The notes: generated from the sequence alone by a model not told the origin. A stretch of 64,000 bases of DNA from Agarophyton chilense (GCA_030374765.1 JARGXX010000088.1:1550001-1614000), one strand, 5' to 3'. Shown: positions 1-11,223, numbered from the stretch's first letter. Translations and numbers: made by a program.

Positions 1-753
1 ATCGAGAAAGCTACGTACGCATCTATCAACAGCTCCATTGGCTGGATTGGAACCATTGCTTCTCCTAGTTGTGCATTTTACGCAAGCTATCTCCAGCAGA
101 AAGCGCCTCAGACCCAAGTTCACCACCTTGTCGAACAGACAACTATTACTCGTCGCTTGAAGAATCTTGGCACTACCATAATGTACTCGCGCCCAAACGA
201 TAACTCTGACTAAGAGCTTTCGATTCTTGTCTTTGCTGATGCATCTCGAATCGACGATGTAGGACAGATAGGCGTCGTCACTGGACTTCTGCTAGGTCCC
301 ATGCAAAAAGGGTCCATTTATCATGTCATCTCGTGGATTTCTCACAAGGCTAAGCGTCCTGTTCGCAGTGTTCCCGCGGCAGAAGTTTTTGCCGCCGCAG
401 AGGGCATCGACGACGGCAAGGTAGTCTGCAATGTGTACAATTAACTACTGAATGTGAAGGTTAAATTGCATATTTGTGTTGACTCAAAGGATCTCTTCAG
501 TTCTATGTCGACTCAGAAACTATCAATTGATAAGTCGATTCGCGGAGATGTGGGCTCCATCAGGTACGAGTTTCAAACAGGTGCCGTCGACACGATATAC
601 TGGATTCCTGGCACCACAAACATCGCAGATCCACTCACAAAGAAAGACAGCTGCCTCACCGATGCACTACAACTAACTATGTTCACTCGGAAACTGACGA
701 TGGACTACGACTCCGTGGCCAAAACACAGAAGTGTGAAAAGAACTTTGGCTAA
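1..753 (+). pseudogene. Copia retrotransposon remnant: end of RT and RNase H
   Basis: This is the C-terminal part of a Ty1/copia polyprotein, read in one frame from base 1. It carries the family hallmark near the end: a Trp-Ile-Pro-Gly stretch followed by Asn-Ile-Ala-Asp-Pro-Leu-Thr-Lys-Lys (about 610-645), the RNase H tail seen in copia elements. The frame is broken by in-frame TAA codons at 211-213 and 442-444, so it is dead. It aligns along its length with 7861-8616, so both pieces belong to one family. The rest of the element lies outside the window to the left. Confidence 0.85.
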
Positions 754-3007
754 AGAGAGAGCGATATGAATGTAGACACTCTCGTAGACTCTATCGAAAG
801 CGCTGATATAAAATGCATCTCCATTTGTATTTGAATCCTGTATTACACGACGCCCGGTCTCACCTTAAGTGACAACCGCTTGTGCATGGAGCCTCATGGC
901 TACAAATACCAGAACTTGCACTCTGTTAAAGACGAGTAACGACAACCAGACTGTACTTCGACTACACTCTCTGCTTAGACTCCTGTATCTAACTCCGATC
1001 ATACTTAACTATGCTACATTCACGAAGGACAGTATCCTTCTCGCTTCAAGGTAATCGCTCCGACGCTGGAGAAGTACACCGGCCTTCAATTTCATCGATT
1101 ACGGGGGCCACTTTGAGTTGAGAGGAAGATCGGAAAATGGAGTTCAAGAGCGATTTGTAGGGTTTTCGTACTATACCAATTCTGACCCAAGTTTTGTTAT
1201 TAGTGCGCCAAGATCGTTTGTGAGACTCCTGTTCTCCTTGCCCGAGATGCCTCTTTTACTTCTGTTCTTGGCTTACCTCCCCATCAGTAATGAAACGCTC
1301 CTCTTCCATTGCCTTACCTCGCTTTTTAAGACCTCAATACGACGCACTTTCACCAACAATTCGTTCTGATGTCGTGTCATATATTACTCTAGACAGTCTT
1401 ATATTATCCTTACACGCTAGAATTTCATCTGATGACCCACAGTGTCTATTGATTTTCCGTTTCTAATTAAGTTGTATTGACCTTGTAATTGGAGTCAGAA
1501 TAAACGCCTTTGCTGTTGCGATCGGAAAAAAAAGTTGGGGGGAACTAAGTGAGTTTTTCAAAGGATTTGATGGGGTTGGATGCCCCAGTTTACATAGGGG
1601 GTGGAAATTTCGCGTCTTAAGTACCGTGACACGGTCTTTTGATTGCGACACACCCAGATCTAGGACATGCCTGCTGTCGTTCTAATTCTCACGTGTTCTA
1701 GGTCAGGGAACCTGTTTTGGTTCGATCCGACCTTAAAAAGCCGAATAAAGCTACATTGTAGGGTTAGAGACGACCTACTAGAGCCGAGTACGACAACAGT
1801 TCTTTCTTTCAAAGAAAGATTTCAATGCAGGCGTCTTTAGGCAAGTTTTTTGGCGGGTTTTTACGCTACAGTAGAGCCTTTAGCATAACAAGGACGTCTT
1901 CGTAAACACTACCGAGCGTTTCCGGAGTTTTTTCGCTAGCGCTTAGTTCTTTCCAAAGTAATTGTACCATATGTCCATTTTCGGTTTTAACTGTTTTCAT
2001 CAGTCGAGCTACAGGCATTCCTGTTTCAGATTTCATTACGTGTTACATTATTGCTTCAGTGTACAGGGAATGGAAATGATAGTGCTTGAGCCGAGACCCA
2101 TGAATGTCTTCAACAACTCGGTTGCGAAGATCTTCTACACAAAAAACATAGTCAGAAAGATCTTCTATCGGCGAACAGCTTTTTGAGTGGCTGGAGAGCA
2201 CTAAAAAACAACGTTTCGTCTCAGTTTAAAAAGTTCTAAACTCAATTGAAGTAGTGAAGAAATTCCGTTCCTTGTCAGAGAGATTTGCGGTCTTCTCTCA
2301 GAATGTGACGTACTGGCTAGCCAATATTCGGGGCAAAAAAGTAAGATATCCAAGTTCTCATTGAATGGAAAGCGTTTCTTCTGCGGCTGCACAGCCATGA
2401 AATTAGCAGTCAGTACTGCACGTGGGGGAGCAGCAGCGGAAGGATGTGATTCCAAAACAGTGGCGGGGTGCGGTGCGAATAGTTGTGCCGAAAATACTGT
2501 ATACAAAGGCTTCTTCGAAGGTGACGGGATAAGAAAGCTTGAAAAAAAGACCAGCTGGGGTATAAGAAGCCTCAATAGAGGTGCCCTAGTCAAAATGCAG
2601 AAGGAGAAAAGAAAACGGGATTCAAAAGAGAAAGGGGAGGGGTTATATCGTCATAAAGATGGCAGTGAAGTGATGCTGTCTGGTTGTAAGCATAGTAAGC
2701 TCTTTTCAACTGGTGTTCGCGTGATGTTTTGTTACTATATTTTTGTACGATTTCGAGGGCCCTGGTGTACAGTGTGCGAAATGCAATTAAAATCATCTCC
2801 CTTTTTGGTAATGCACTACATTTCTTTCGTGTTTCTCTCAGCCCTATCTCTTTAATTGCGTAACAAAAACAAAAGAAACACTCAATTTACCATTAAAAAA
2901 CATTTCTACTTCTCTACACTGTCAATAACTTTTTTATAAAAGAATATACCCCCGAAATATAATTAAAGACCACAACAGTATTCTTTCCTGTGAAAAATCG
3001 CCCGCTA
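754..3007. other. No gene recognised; probable LTR remnant at its left end
   Basis: Just after the copia stop codon, at 767, a TGAAT start resembles the LTR start of the related element (8634), and a TATAAAA-like sequence lies near 807. This suggests a decayed 3' LTR of unknown right end. The rest is AT-rich with short open frames in several phases, none with recognisable motifs. I see no RNA gene or clear repeat. Confidence 0.3.
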
Positions 3008-3296
3008 TGAATGGCATGGACTACAAGTAATATGCAAGAGAGAATAGATACTACATTGCAACCGCTTAGGTATTTGAATGTCATGTACTACAAGTAATAT
3101 GCAAAGGAGAATAGATATTTCATTGCAATAGATTATGTGTTTTGAGATGTATCACAAAGTATTACTATGTAGACTGAATACTGATCTCTATACAAACACA
3201 GTCTTTGCTGCTCGAAGTCACCTGACTACCGCGGATCGACGGAAACACTTTGAAAAGCTCGACCTAGGACTGTCATAGTAGCCGAATACTGCTCCA
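3008..3296 (+). repeat. 5' LTR of copia element 2
   Basis: This 289-bp segment begins TGAAT and ends CTCCA, and it matches 8634-8922 over its whole length with scattered differences, so the pair are the LTRs of one element. Inside it an about 45-bp subrepeat (built on GGACTACAAGTAATATG) occurs twice, at about 3016-3060 and 3084-3126. No 5-bp target duplication is visible at the outer edges. The LTRs are clearly diverged, so the insertion is old. Confidence 0.7.
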
Positions 3297-3312
3297 CAAA
3301 TAGATATGGGCC

Positions 3313-4365
3313 TTGGACCAGGTTCTTCAACTACCCCTAGCCGTCCAATATTTTTCTGGGACCTTAAAAACGTTCCCTGGACTGATTTCAAAGGAAACTA
3401 AGAAGATTATGCTAAATCTGTCTCGTTCTGGACTGCCTTCCAAGACAGGCTGCCCGACTCACAACTGCAATAAGATCCCTGTAGCCTTGCCAGGGATTCT
3501 GTTGAAGTCTCAACTGTATGGAAGGGAGATAGACGTGTGCTCCACAATCCCAGACACCGACATTTTGTCGGATACTGGTGCAGAATTGATAGTGAAGGCT
3601 GTATACAAACGAGATTCTCTCTCGGTTGTCAGTGAATTCTATGCTAACTTTATTAGCCTGCTTCAGGTTAAGCGTGCCACGACTGAATCCTTTAGGGGTT
3701 CGAACTCAGATACGACGCCCAGGTATCCAAGTTCAATGCTAAATCAGGAAGGGCCAAACTCCCCGAAGCCCTCACCGCGTTCATGCTCATGGCAAACTCG
3801 GCTGTTGAGAACGGACAGCGTGTTTCCGCATTAAGGCTTAATCAACAGACACAAAGTTGACACCGGAGGCCACCACAAGGTACTTCTTGAATACCGTTAA
3901 GTACGAAAAGGTAGAGTCGAAGTTGCGCCAGTGTCATGATGTTCACCATCCCGTACCGATTACTTCGTCCAATGTTCAACCTCTGTCTGCGAGTGCTGCT
4001 CGAATTCCTCCTCGCAACTTCAGAAGCAATGACCGTAATAGCTCGAAAGGACTGACCCCTAAAATGAAGTATCCCTGCGACACTTGCGGCAAGTATGGTC
4101 ACTTGAAGAGAAAACATAACCCCGACGGGTCCTTATCACCCCATGGTAGAAGTTTCGATGCTCCTGTATCATCTACATATGGTCGTTCGGGCGCTGACAG
4201 TGACACCAATGCCACAAAATATCCCAACAAGACGAAGTCATTTAATTCAATCTCCCTCGTCTGCTCTAAAGCCACTGTTAATTTTGGGTGTATACTCGAA
4301 AGGCTTGGCCCTCTTGTAGATGACGGCGCACCATACTTGGCAATCATCCAGGTGGAATTATGACT
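3313..4365 (+). pseudogene. Copia element 2 gag and protease, degenerate
   Basis: Two frame-shifted blocks follow the 5' LTR. The first (3313-3834) is Gag-like by position only. The second (from 3857) has a nucleocapsid-type zinc knuckle near 4078-4115, Cys-x2-Cys-Gly-x2-Gly-His then a final His where Cys is usual. An aspartic-protease-like active site follows near 4313-4345, reading Val-Asp-Asp-Gly-Ala-Pro rather than the common Asp-Ser-Gly-Ala. Stops and frameshifts show it is dead. Confidence 0.65.
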
Positions 4366-4552
4366 ACTGTCAAAAGAACTTGGCGTTCCTGCTGATGGGA
4401 CGCTTGACCGGATTCCTGACTCCTTAGAAGGACATACCAGATGGCAGTATGGCACTGGCCAAAATGCAAGCCCTCAAAGAAGAATTCTTGGCTCAGTAAT
4501 CCTTACGGCCACATCAGCCAACGGGGCCGTCATCGGTATCACCTACTCAGTT

Positions 4553-5640
4553 TTGGAAGGATCTTCGCAATGGGTATTCGGTAGAAATGTCACCCGTAAG
4601 ACCAACATTGTGCATCGTGGATGTAATGCACTGTGTTTCACCATTGCAGGAGAGCCTCATTCGATATCCATGATCGACGTAGGGTTCCCCAGTTACATTC
4701 CGGTTGAGAAGTTCACCTCTTCGACCAAGTACCTCAATTCTACTTTGTACTGCCTGTCGGTTGTCACCCTTGAGAGCTCACCTCGGTCGGATGTCAAGGC
4801 AATTGTGGATAAAGTCCACAAAAATGTCTGCGGACATGCATGTTTCAGTGACTTCACGCTGCTGATGCAATAAAATGGTCTATGGAACTATACGGTTGCA
4901 AGGTATGTTGCTGACATCGTGGCTAGCTGCACAGCCTGTCGATCAACTTCAGTTCCTTCAACAACTCGGAAAGTATCGATAAGCACTCTCTCGAAGTAAT
5001 TCAATGACGTAGTGTGTGTCGATCACTTCTTCCTAGATAAAATGTGTCTTTTGCACCTTATGCACCTGGTGTCAAGATACTCCACAGCCCGCATTGTGTC
5101 AACAGCTGCTCTTCAAGAAGCGGTCACAGCCTTTGAAGTAAGTTGGGTGTCCGCTTTCTGGTATCCCGATGCCATACGTGGCGACAAAGCCCTCATGGTA
5201 GGCTCATTTCGAAATTATTGTGACTCGCTCCCAATACCCCTGCACCCGGTTGCACCCCACCTCCATGCTAAAAACGCAATAGAATCGATACATATGATCA
5301 TAAGGAGCGTGTTTCTCCGCCTCAGGGCAGAGGCTAGCGACAGTTTTGATCTTATTCTATCGGCCTACATACCTGTGACCATCTCAAACGATCTCTACGG
5401 TAACGACCAACTCCCGGCATTCAAATTGGCAAAAGAGTTCACGAAGCTTGTGGAAAATAAGTACATCGACACCTCCATTCCTGCTGGATTAATTGAGGCA
5501 AGAGACCAGTTCGTTGCTCGAAAATAGTTTGCACGGATTCTCAGTTCAAAGTCTATCACCGAAGTACCCATATCGATCGGAGACAAGGTAGAGGTGTTCA
5601 TCAAGAAGAAAAAGGGAAACGGGGTCATTGGTCCACACCA
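4553..5640 (+). pseudogene. Copia element 2 integrase, degenerate
   Basis: A decayed integrase lies between the protease and RT remnants, the order expected for copia. The zinc-binding part is visible as a Cys-Gly-His-Ala segment near 4840 and a Ser-Cys-Thr-Ala-Cys segment near 4926-4945. The catalytic core begins around 5000: Val-Asp-His for the first Asp, Arg-Gly-Asp-Lys-Ala near 5180 for the second, and an Asn-Ala-Ile-Glu-Ser near 5275 for the Glu. Several frameshifts and a TAG at about 5525 break it. The stretch 5640-6147 is probably the integrase-RT linker and carries no recognisable domain. Confidence 0.65.
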
Positions 5641-6147
5641 AAGACAGTGAAATCTGTCCATCCACTGGCACGCTCCATCACGGTTCCAGGTAAAAATGGC
5701 AGAGAGATATCAGCTGTTTTTGAAGAAACTCGGTTGTCACTTCCAGATACTACATTCTCAAAGCTCGTACAAGAAGGCATTAATTCCATCAGCAAGGCTG
5801 ATGACATTGACCCAGTACTACCAATCATCAATGAGACCGAGAGCAGCCGAGATGATGCTGACTCTCATGGCTTCGATGCCAATTTTGATGGTGATGAATA
5901 TGGGAACAATGTCAATTTTGGAGATAGGGTCTAGGTCTTCTGGCCTCCTGACGACACCTATTAGACGGGGACTGTACACTCTGAAGCTACGGAAGGGCAT
6001 GTCAATCTACACTACGACGATGGTGAAACTGAAGTGCTGGATATGACAAAGGAAGTTTGAAACTACACTGATAGCTTGACTGCAAGTTCTAGACAAGTGG
6101 CTGAGCCACTGGAAGTGGTAAGAAAACAAGACAAAGTCCTCAAATAA

Positions 6148-7860
6148 ATGCTTGATCACTTCGGAAACAGGCCTTTCCTTCAGCATCAGGCACAAGCGTT
6201 TGATCAGTATCCAATGCATAAGGCGTACATCAAAGAAGAAAACAGCTTCCTCAAAACTGCGAAGCCAGTGTTTCGCCAGCTCGTTTCCCCCGGCTTCAAC
6301 ATAATATGTAGTCATACTCTATATAAAATCAAACATAATGATGACGAAACCCTGAAACTTAAAGCCCGTATCGCACCGCATGGAACTGAGGATGACATGA
6401 AAGATGAGCTTAACAAAGACTGTGCAACTTGTTTTCCTACTGATCTGCGCATCCTGGAGTCAATAGCGTCGCTCTATGGCTGGACGCTACACAAGGCTGA
6501 TGTAACATCTGCATTTATACAAACGGGAAAGGCACAGAGGGATTTATACGTAAGACCGCCCAAAAAAAGTAGAACAAAGTCTACTCATGTTTTGCTACTC
6601 TTGAATGCTGCCTATAAATTGGTGAATGTCAACGCGAAGTGGCAGAATGCGTCTAACACCATGATATGACAAAATGGCCTTTCACAGTCTGCATATATAC
6701 CGCAGCTCTTCTACCAGAAAGAAAAAGGAAGAACAGTTCTAATAATAGCCAAAATCGTAGATGATCTTGAAGAGCAACGTCCTCCAGGGAGGTTTTTGGG
6801 GACTTAAGTTTTTCCGGAGCCTCCAGCGTGCAACCTCGTTATGAGTAGGAGTAATCCATTTTCACGGCGATGGCCGGAACGCCGGTGATGCACCGGCGGG
6901 ACCGGGTGCCATACACGTGGCCGCAGCGACTGCGCGACACGTGGCCGCCAGATTGGCCCCTTTGTTAGACGGACATTTAGCTATTTATGATAGACTTTAT
7001 TTATTCTATTCCACGGTGACTACAGTACTTAGGCCGCCGGCCTCGCGGCCGCCGGTCCAGTAAAGTCTCCCAAACAAGGGTGATCTTGGTCTTCCAGATC
7101 TTGGCTCTGGGTCGAACCGCCTGCGCGGATATACAACTCCTTACGGAGGGATTTCCCGTGGTGCCCGGCTTCCCAACCCCCTTGGACGTTCAAGCAGCCT
7201 TCGTGTGTTGGGTATCTATTCCCACTTTCGTGGTTCCGCCCGTGTATACGGTTTTCTACACCCGGCAGTGCCGGCTATTCCCGAGTCCCCTCTTGCGACT
7301 CGTGGTCAACCTCGCCCTCTTGCCTTCGTTCCCATTTTCCTTCCCTTTTCCTCCCCTTCATTGGGCAATTCTCGCTCTTGCGGCTCGCACTGACCACCGT
7401 CGTGCTCGCCACTTTCGTGGGTTTTGCCTCGTCAGAGGATACGCAAGCACTGCTTCGGCGGATATTCTCGGCTTCTTTCAACCTCCCTGCGCCCGTCGCG
7501 ACCGTTCGGCTCCGGCTTACACCCGGCATTGCGCGCCGATCCCTGGGAGGGCTCTACCGCCCCGGTTACATCGTGAGAGGAAGATCCGGACGTCTTCGTA
7601 GGTTTTCTTCCTTGGGGGCATTGTCCTACAGATCTCAAGGTGGCTGGCAAAGGAGAACGTTCAAAAAGTTCCTAGAAGCCTTTAATGGTAATTTTAAGTT
7701 TATCGTAATGAAAAATGGCCCAGGATAACTACGATTTTTTGGGATTAATACCATCCAGAACATTGACTTCACCATCGAGACAAACGCCGAAAAAAAGCTG
7801 GAAGGTGTAATGGAATATCCCACCTCGCGTCTGCAACGAAAATAGTCTGCAGCAAGCCTC
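6148..7860 (+). pseudogene. Copia element 2 reverse transcriptase, split by a solo LTR
   Basis: The RT begins near 6148 and shows copia landmarks: Lys-Ala-Asp-Val-Thr-Ser-Ala-Phe near 6490-6515, Tyr-Val-Arg-Pro-Pro near 6545-6560, and the catalytic Val-Asp-Asp-Leu at about 6757-6767. The family usually has Tyr-Val-Asp-Asp; here the residue before Val is Ile. The reading is cut right after this motif by the solo LTR at 6768-7630 and resumes at 7636. Independent frameshifts and stops lie on both sides, so the element was decaying apart from the insertion. Confidence 0.8.
6768..7630 (+). mobile_element. Solo LTR of gypsy chromovirus family B with 5-bp target duplication
   Basis: This 863-bp segment begins TGAAG and ends CTACA. 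It is flanked on both sides by the same five bases, GATCT (6763-6767 and 7631-7635), as expected for a Ty3/gypsy insertion. It matches the LTR at 57771-58633 (other orientation), also 863 bp, at roughly 97% in the first 260 bases I compared by eye. No internal element sequence remains, so it arose by LTR-LTR recombination. Open frames inside it are incidental. It sits inside the copia RT at the catalytic Asp-Asp motif. Confidence 0.95.
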
Positions 7861-8616
7861 AAGAAAACTGAAAAGTCTGCATTTGCATCAATCAACAGCT
7901 CATCGAGCTGGATGGGGACTGCAGTTTCACTGCTGTGCTCAATGTGTAGCATTTATCTTCAACAGAAAGCACCTGACATCTATGTGAGTCACTTGATTGA
8001 ACAAATCAACACAATCAGAAAACTTAAGAAGCTAGGCACCATTATCGCATATCCAAAGCCAACTGACAAAGCTGACTACGAGCTTAATATTGTCTTATTC
8101 TCTAATGCATATCGTATCGATGATGTTGGAATACTGGGATTTTTAACTGGCCTATTGATAGGCAAGATGCACAAGAATTCAATCTATCATGTTGTCTTTT
8201 AGATTTCATACAAGGCAAAGCGCCCGGTGAAAAGTGTGCCAGCTGCAGAGATTTTTGCAGCAGAAGAAGGAATAGATGAAGGGAAAATTGTCAAAAACGT
8301 CTATCGCGAACTACTGGACATGAAAGTTAAGCTGAGAATTCTACTTGTCCAAAGACTTGTTCACGTCGATGTCTACGCAAAAAATTCCATCGACAAGTTA
8401 ATCAGAGATACTGTCAGCAGCATTAGATTTGAGTTCGAAATTGGAACTGTAGACTGGATCTCATGGATTCCCGGCTCTCTAAATCTAGCTGATCCCCTCA
8501 CAAAAAAGGATAGCTGTTTAAATGATGCACTACAGCTAACATTGTTTACTGGAAGATTAAAGATCCATTTTAGCGATTTCTTTGAGAGGAAGAGTTCAGA
8601 GAAGTATTTCGGTTAG
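7861..8616 (+). pseudogene. Copia element 2 RNase H, degenerate
   Basis: This is the RNase H end of the copia polyprotein, ending just before the 3' LTR. Landmarks are a Pro-Ala-Ala-Glu-Ile-Phe-Ala segment near 8240-8260 and the terminal Trp-Ile-Pro-Gly and Ala-Asp-Pro-Leu-Thr-Lys-Lys motif near 8463-8510. An in-frame TAG near 8200 interrupts it. It is homologous to 1-753 and better preserved. Confidence 0.8.
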
Positions 8617-8633
8617 CCAAAAAAATAAGAATA

Positions 8634-8922
8634 TGAATTTTATGGACTAAAAGTAATATGCATGAGAGAATAGATATTACAATGCCACCGCTTAGGTATA
8701 TGAATGTAATGGACTACAAGTAATATGGACGTGAGAATAGACTTTACATTGCAGGCCCTTATCTCTATTGAGATGAATCACAAAACACTAGTCTGTGTAC
8801 TAAACCCCTGATCTTTATATAAACACAGTCTCTGCTGCCGGGAGTCACCAGAATACCGCGGACCGACGGAAACACTTCGACTAGCTTAACCTAAGACTGT
8901 CATAGTACCGAAATACTGCTCA
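8634..8922 (+). repeat. 3' LTR of copia element 2
   Basis: It matches 3008-3296 from a TGAAT start to a CTCA end, including the duplicated about 45-bp subrepeat and the later stretch containing ACCGCGGA and CGACGGAAACACTT. It starts 18 bp after the RNase H stop codon. A TTATATAAA box at about 8816-8824 is a candidate promoter element. Confidence 0.7.
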
Positions 8923-9148
8923 ATACTTACGCGCGCATATAAAATAAAACAAAAGCTCTAACAAACTTCTGCTCTACCATTCCAACCAATTTGAACTTCA
9001 AAAACATAAAAATTAGCCGTAAAAAACCTTTCGCAGATAAAGAAAAACGCATTGTACATTTTTATCACGTTGTCGTTCAGATATTAACAGATATTAACAG
9101 TTTGATTGGCAGGACCATTTTGGAGACGTACGTCGTCCGCAGAAGTAG

Positions 9149-9604
9149 GCTGGCGGCGAAGGTTTGAAGGGCAGGAAGGTAAAGCGTTATACCTTCGTAC
9201 CGAAGAATCTCCTGACAGTTGATGCTGCCTTCGGCTTGGTTTTGACGTACTTGCAAGCAAGACAGCACAAGGTGCAGTGCGCGACTGATGATGCAAAACG
9301 GTTGATGATCCCTTTTCCGGAGAGGAGGAAAGAATTAGCTCGGACTGCAGAAGCAAGGCGCGAACGAGAACATATCTACAACATGATTGCCACAGTACAA
9401 CAGCAGTTTGACCGGTTGCAACAACAGTGGAGGCGTGAAATAGAGCTCCTCGCATATGCGGCTTTATTTGATTGTGGGTTCCTCCCTACACTGCTTTTGA
9501 GTGCGGGATTTCGGGGAGGAGCGGCACGGGTGGGTGTGTACAGCGTCGGTTTGGGCACGGGTGGGTGTGTACAGCGTTGGTTTCGACACAGAACAAAGTC
9601 GTGA
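9149..9604 (+). CDS. Hypothetical coiled-coil protein, uncertain
   Basis: An open frame runs from a stop at 9146 to 9604. The part after the first ATG (9306) has a charged helical stretch rich in Arg, Glu and Gln (about 9310-9450) that could form a coiled coil. The tail is encoded by an imperfect tandem repeat around GGTGGGTGTGTACAGCGT and looks non-coding. The open frame starts after a CAGAAGTAG that could be a 3' splice site, so an upstream exon is possible. I do not recognise the protein and it may be spurious. Confidence 0.22.
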   Translation, partial: AGGEGLKGRKVKRYTFVPKNLLTVDAAFGLVLTYLQARQHKVQCATDDAKRLMIPFPERRKELARTAEARREREHIYNMIATVQQQFDRLQQQWRREIELLAYAALFDCGFLPTLLLSAGFRGGAARVGVYSVGLGTGGCVQRWFRHRTKS

Positions 9605-9720
9605 CGTCGACAAGTGGACAGAAGTGCGGTTGGCGGGCAAGGAAAAGGTACAGCGCTTGACGAATGGTGCCAGGTATCGGGACATGTGATGACTGACGAT
9701 GAGGGTGCGAACAAAAGGTA

Positions 9721-9775
9721 AGCTGGTTGTGCTACAGCTGGTTGTGCTACAGCTGGTTGTGGCTCTGCCGTGGCT
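9721..9775. repeat. Short tandem repeat (GCTGGTTGTGCTACA)
   Basis: Two full copies and a partial third copy of a 15-bp unit built on GCTGGTTGTGCTACA lie in tandem. They are in unassigned sequence between the last copia LTR and the ARMC1-like gene; 9605-10003 otherwise shows no gene. Confidence 0.7.
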
Positions 9776-10003
9776 CTGCTGCGGCGTTGGGCGCATCGAA
9801 AAAGGTGCAGAGAGCGGCATTGTTGAGCACATAGGCTGTTGCAAAGGCACTCTCACAGTGCATGACGGGTAAGGAGCAATGTGATGCGGCGGGCACACGA
9901 CGGTGCAACACGGGAATATCGGTTTCGGTTACGGAAAAGTGAGCGTGCGCAAGCAGCTTGGAAGGGCATTCGGCAGAGCGGGGCGCATTGCAACGGTACA
10001 AAG

Positions 10004-10903
10004 TTACCACAGTCCCCAACCAGAAGTCATACCTCTACCAATACTATCTAACAATCTATTGGCGCGGGCCTTCTTTCGATTCTCCTCCTCGCGCTGGGCT
10101 CGAAGCCGCTCATGCAAGGAGCTGGCGCCTTGCGAAATGGTATGTTTGTTCTTGGCGTTTTTCTTGGCCAGGTCGCGGAGGCGCTGACCCGACTGGTCCA
10201 GATAGGCGGGGTGGGCGGCGGCGTCGGGGTCATTTTCAGAGGCGGTGTCGTCGTCGTCGGGATTAGGTTCGGGCGGGTCCGGGAGCTGTTGTACGGCGAC
10301 GCCGGTCATGGTGGCGAGGTAGGACACAAGCTGATCGGGCGGGGTTCTGGTGTAGATGACGGCGACCTCTGCGCCGAGCTCGAAGGCGACGGAGATGACG
10401 CCGCGCTTACGAATGACGAGCTGCTCAACGCGGACGCAGAAGACTTCGTCGGATATGCCCGGCACGTGCAGGCGGAATGTTTCGGGGAGGTGCAGCAGGC
10501 CGGGCTCCGGGGGAGGCTTTTCGCGCAGCCCAGCTTCGTTCTCGAGGCGGTCGAGCTCGTCCATCTCTTCGTCGTCGTCCTCGTCGACAAGCTGCTCCAG
10601 CACATCGAAGGTGGACTGGCGGAGGTCGCGGTCGGCGGCGTCGGCGAGCAGGAGGGTGCGCAGGGCGTGCAAAAGGGGATGTTCGGAGCGGAGCAGGTGG
10701 AAGTTGTCCGGATGGGAGGCGAGGTTTGCGACGGCGGCGACGGCGATGGAGGCGATGGGTGGGTGCTGGATGTCAACGAAGGAGATGAGGGCGCGCAGAC
10801 AGCCGTCCTCCCTCGCGATGATGGGCTGGTTGTCAGGATCGGCCGACAGGGCGCGCAGCTGCACGGCGACGGTGCGCACGCTGGCGGCGTCGGCGACGCT
10901 CAT
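10004..10903 (-). CDS. ARMC1-like armadillo and HMA-like domain protein
   Basis: A 299-residue protein starting Met-Ser-Val-Ala-Asp. Residues about 10-105 form helical armadillo-type repeats (the ADPDN...GCL..LI.F segment at 20-43 is typical), followed by an acidic linker (107-120). Residues about 140-208 resemble the C-terminal HMA-like fold of animal ARMC1, including Arg-Gly-Val-Ile-Ser-Val-Ala-Phe at 167-174, and like ARMC1 it lacks the metal-binding Cys-x2-Cys. The C-terminus is charged and ends in Gly-Trp-Gly-Leu-Trp. Animal ARMC1 acts at mitochondria in organelle distribution; the same role here is inference. The open frame continues upstream only through a GC-rich tandem repeat, so the first ATG was taken. 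Confidence 0.75.
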   Translation of the reverse strand: MSVADAASVRTVAVQLRALSADPDNQPIIAREDGCLRALISFVDIQHPPIASIAVAAVANLASHPDNFHLLRSEHPLLHALRTLLLADAADRDLRQSTFDVLEQLVDEDDDEEMDELDRLENEAGLREKPPPEPGLLHLPETFRLHVPGISDEVFCVRVEQLVIRKRGVISVAFELGAEVAVIYTRTPPDQLVSYLATMTGVAVQQLPDPPEPNPDDDDTASENDPDAAAHPAYLDQSGQRLRDLAKKNAKNKHTISQGASSLHERLRAQREEENRKKARANRLLDSIGRGMTSGWGLW

Positions 10904-10905
10904 GG

Positions 10906-10961
10906 CGGACGGCGGATGGCGGACGACGGATGGCGGACGGCGGACGGCGGACGGCAGATGG
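10906..10961. repeat. Four tandem 14-bp units upstream of the ARMC1-like gene
   Basis: Four consecutive 14-bp units of the form CGGACGGCGGATGG, with one or two changes each, lie directly upstream of the ARMC1-like start codon, where they would form its 5' leader or core promoter. Confidence 0.9.
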
Positions 10962-11082
10962 CGAGCGGCGGGGCGCGGCACGCAACGCGAACGGAGCGAT
11001 GCGCAATGCGCATACGAGACGAAGCGAGGGGGTGTCTGCGCCAAGAGCTTCTGCGTGGCAACAAAAACGAACGTTGCGCCGC

Positions 11083-11136
11083 GCCACGTGGCGACGCGTA
11101 CAACAGGGCGACGTGGTAAACGTACACACGTGTGTA
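11083..11136. promoter_or_regulatory. Two CACGTG-core palindromes upstream of the ARMC1-like gene
   Basis: GCCACGTGGC (11083-11092) and TACACACGTGTGTA (11123-11136) are perfect palindromes around CACGTG, the G-box/E-box core bound by bZIP or bHLH factors in many eukaryotes. They lie 180-235 bp upstream of the ARMC1-like ATG. Binding is inferred from the motif only. Confidence 0.4.
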
Positions 11137-11223
11137 ACAAGTCACACGGGGCCAGCAGTGAATTTAATTAATGTGGTGTTACTGTAGGAAGCGACAGAGA
11201 GATGCTCTGGGAGGGGCGGCCGC

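Noticed and set aside
1700-1735. tRNA T arm at GGTTCGATCC
   Set aside because: The flanking bases do not form a T stem and no other arms are found.
7080-7601. 173-codon frame and its mirror at 57697-58320
   Set aside because: Both lie inside the LTR of family B; the frame is not shared with the LTR of copy A and has no domain.
10112-11119. Long plus-strand frame opposite the ARMC1-like gene
   Set aside because: Gly/Val/Asp-rich translation of the complementary strand of a GC-rich gene; the minus-strand protein has clear domain similarity.
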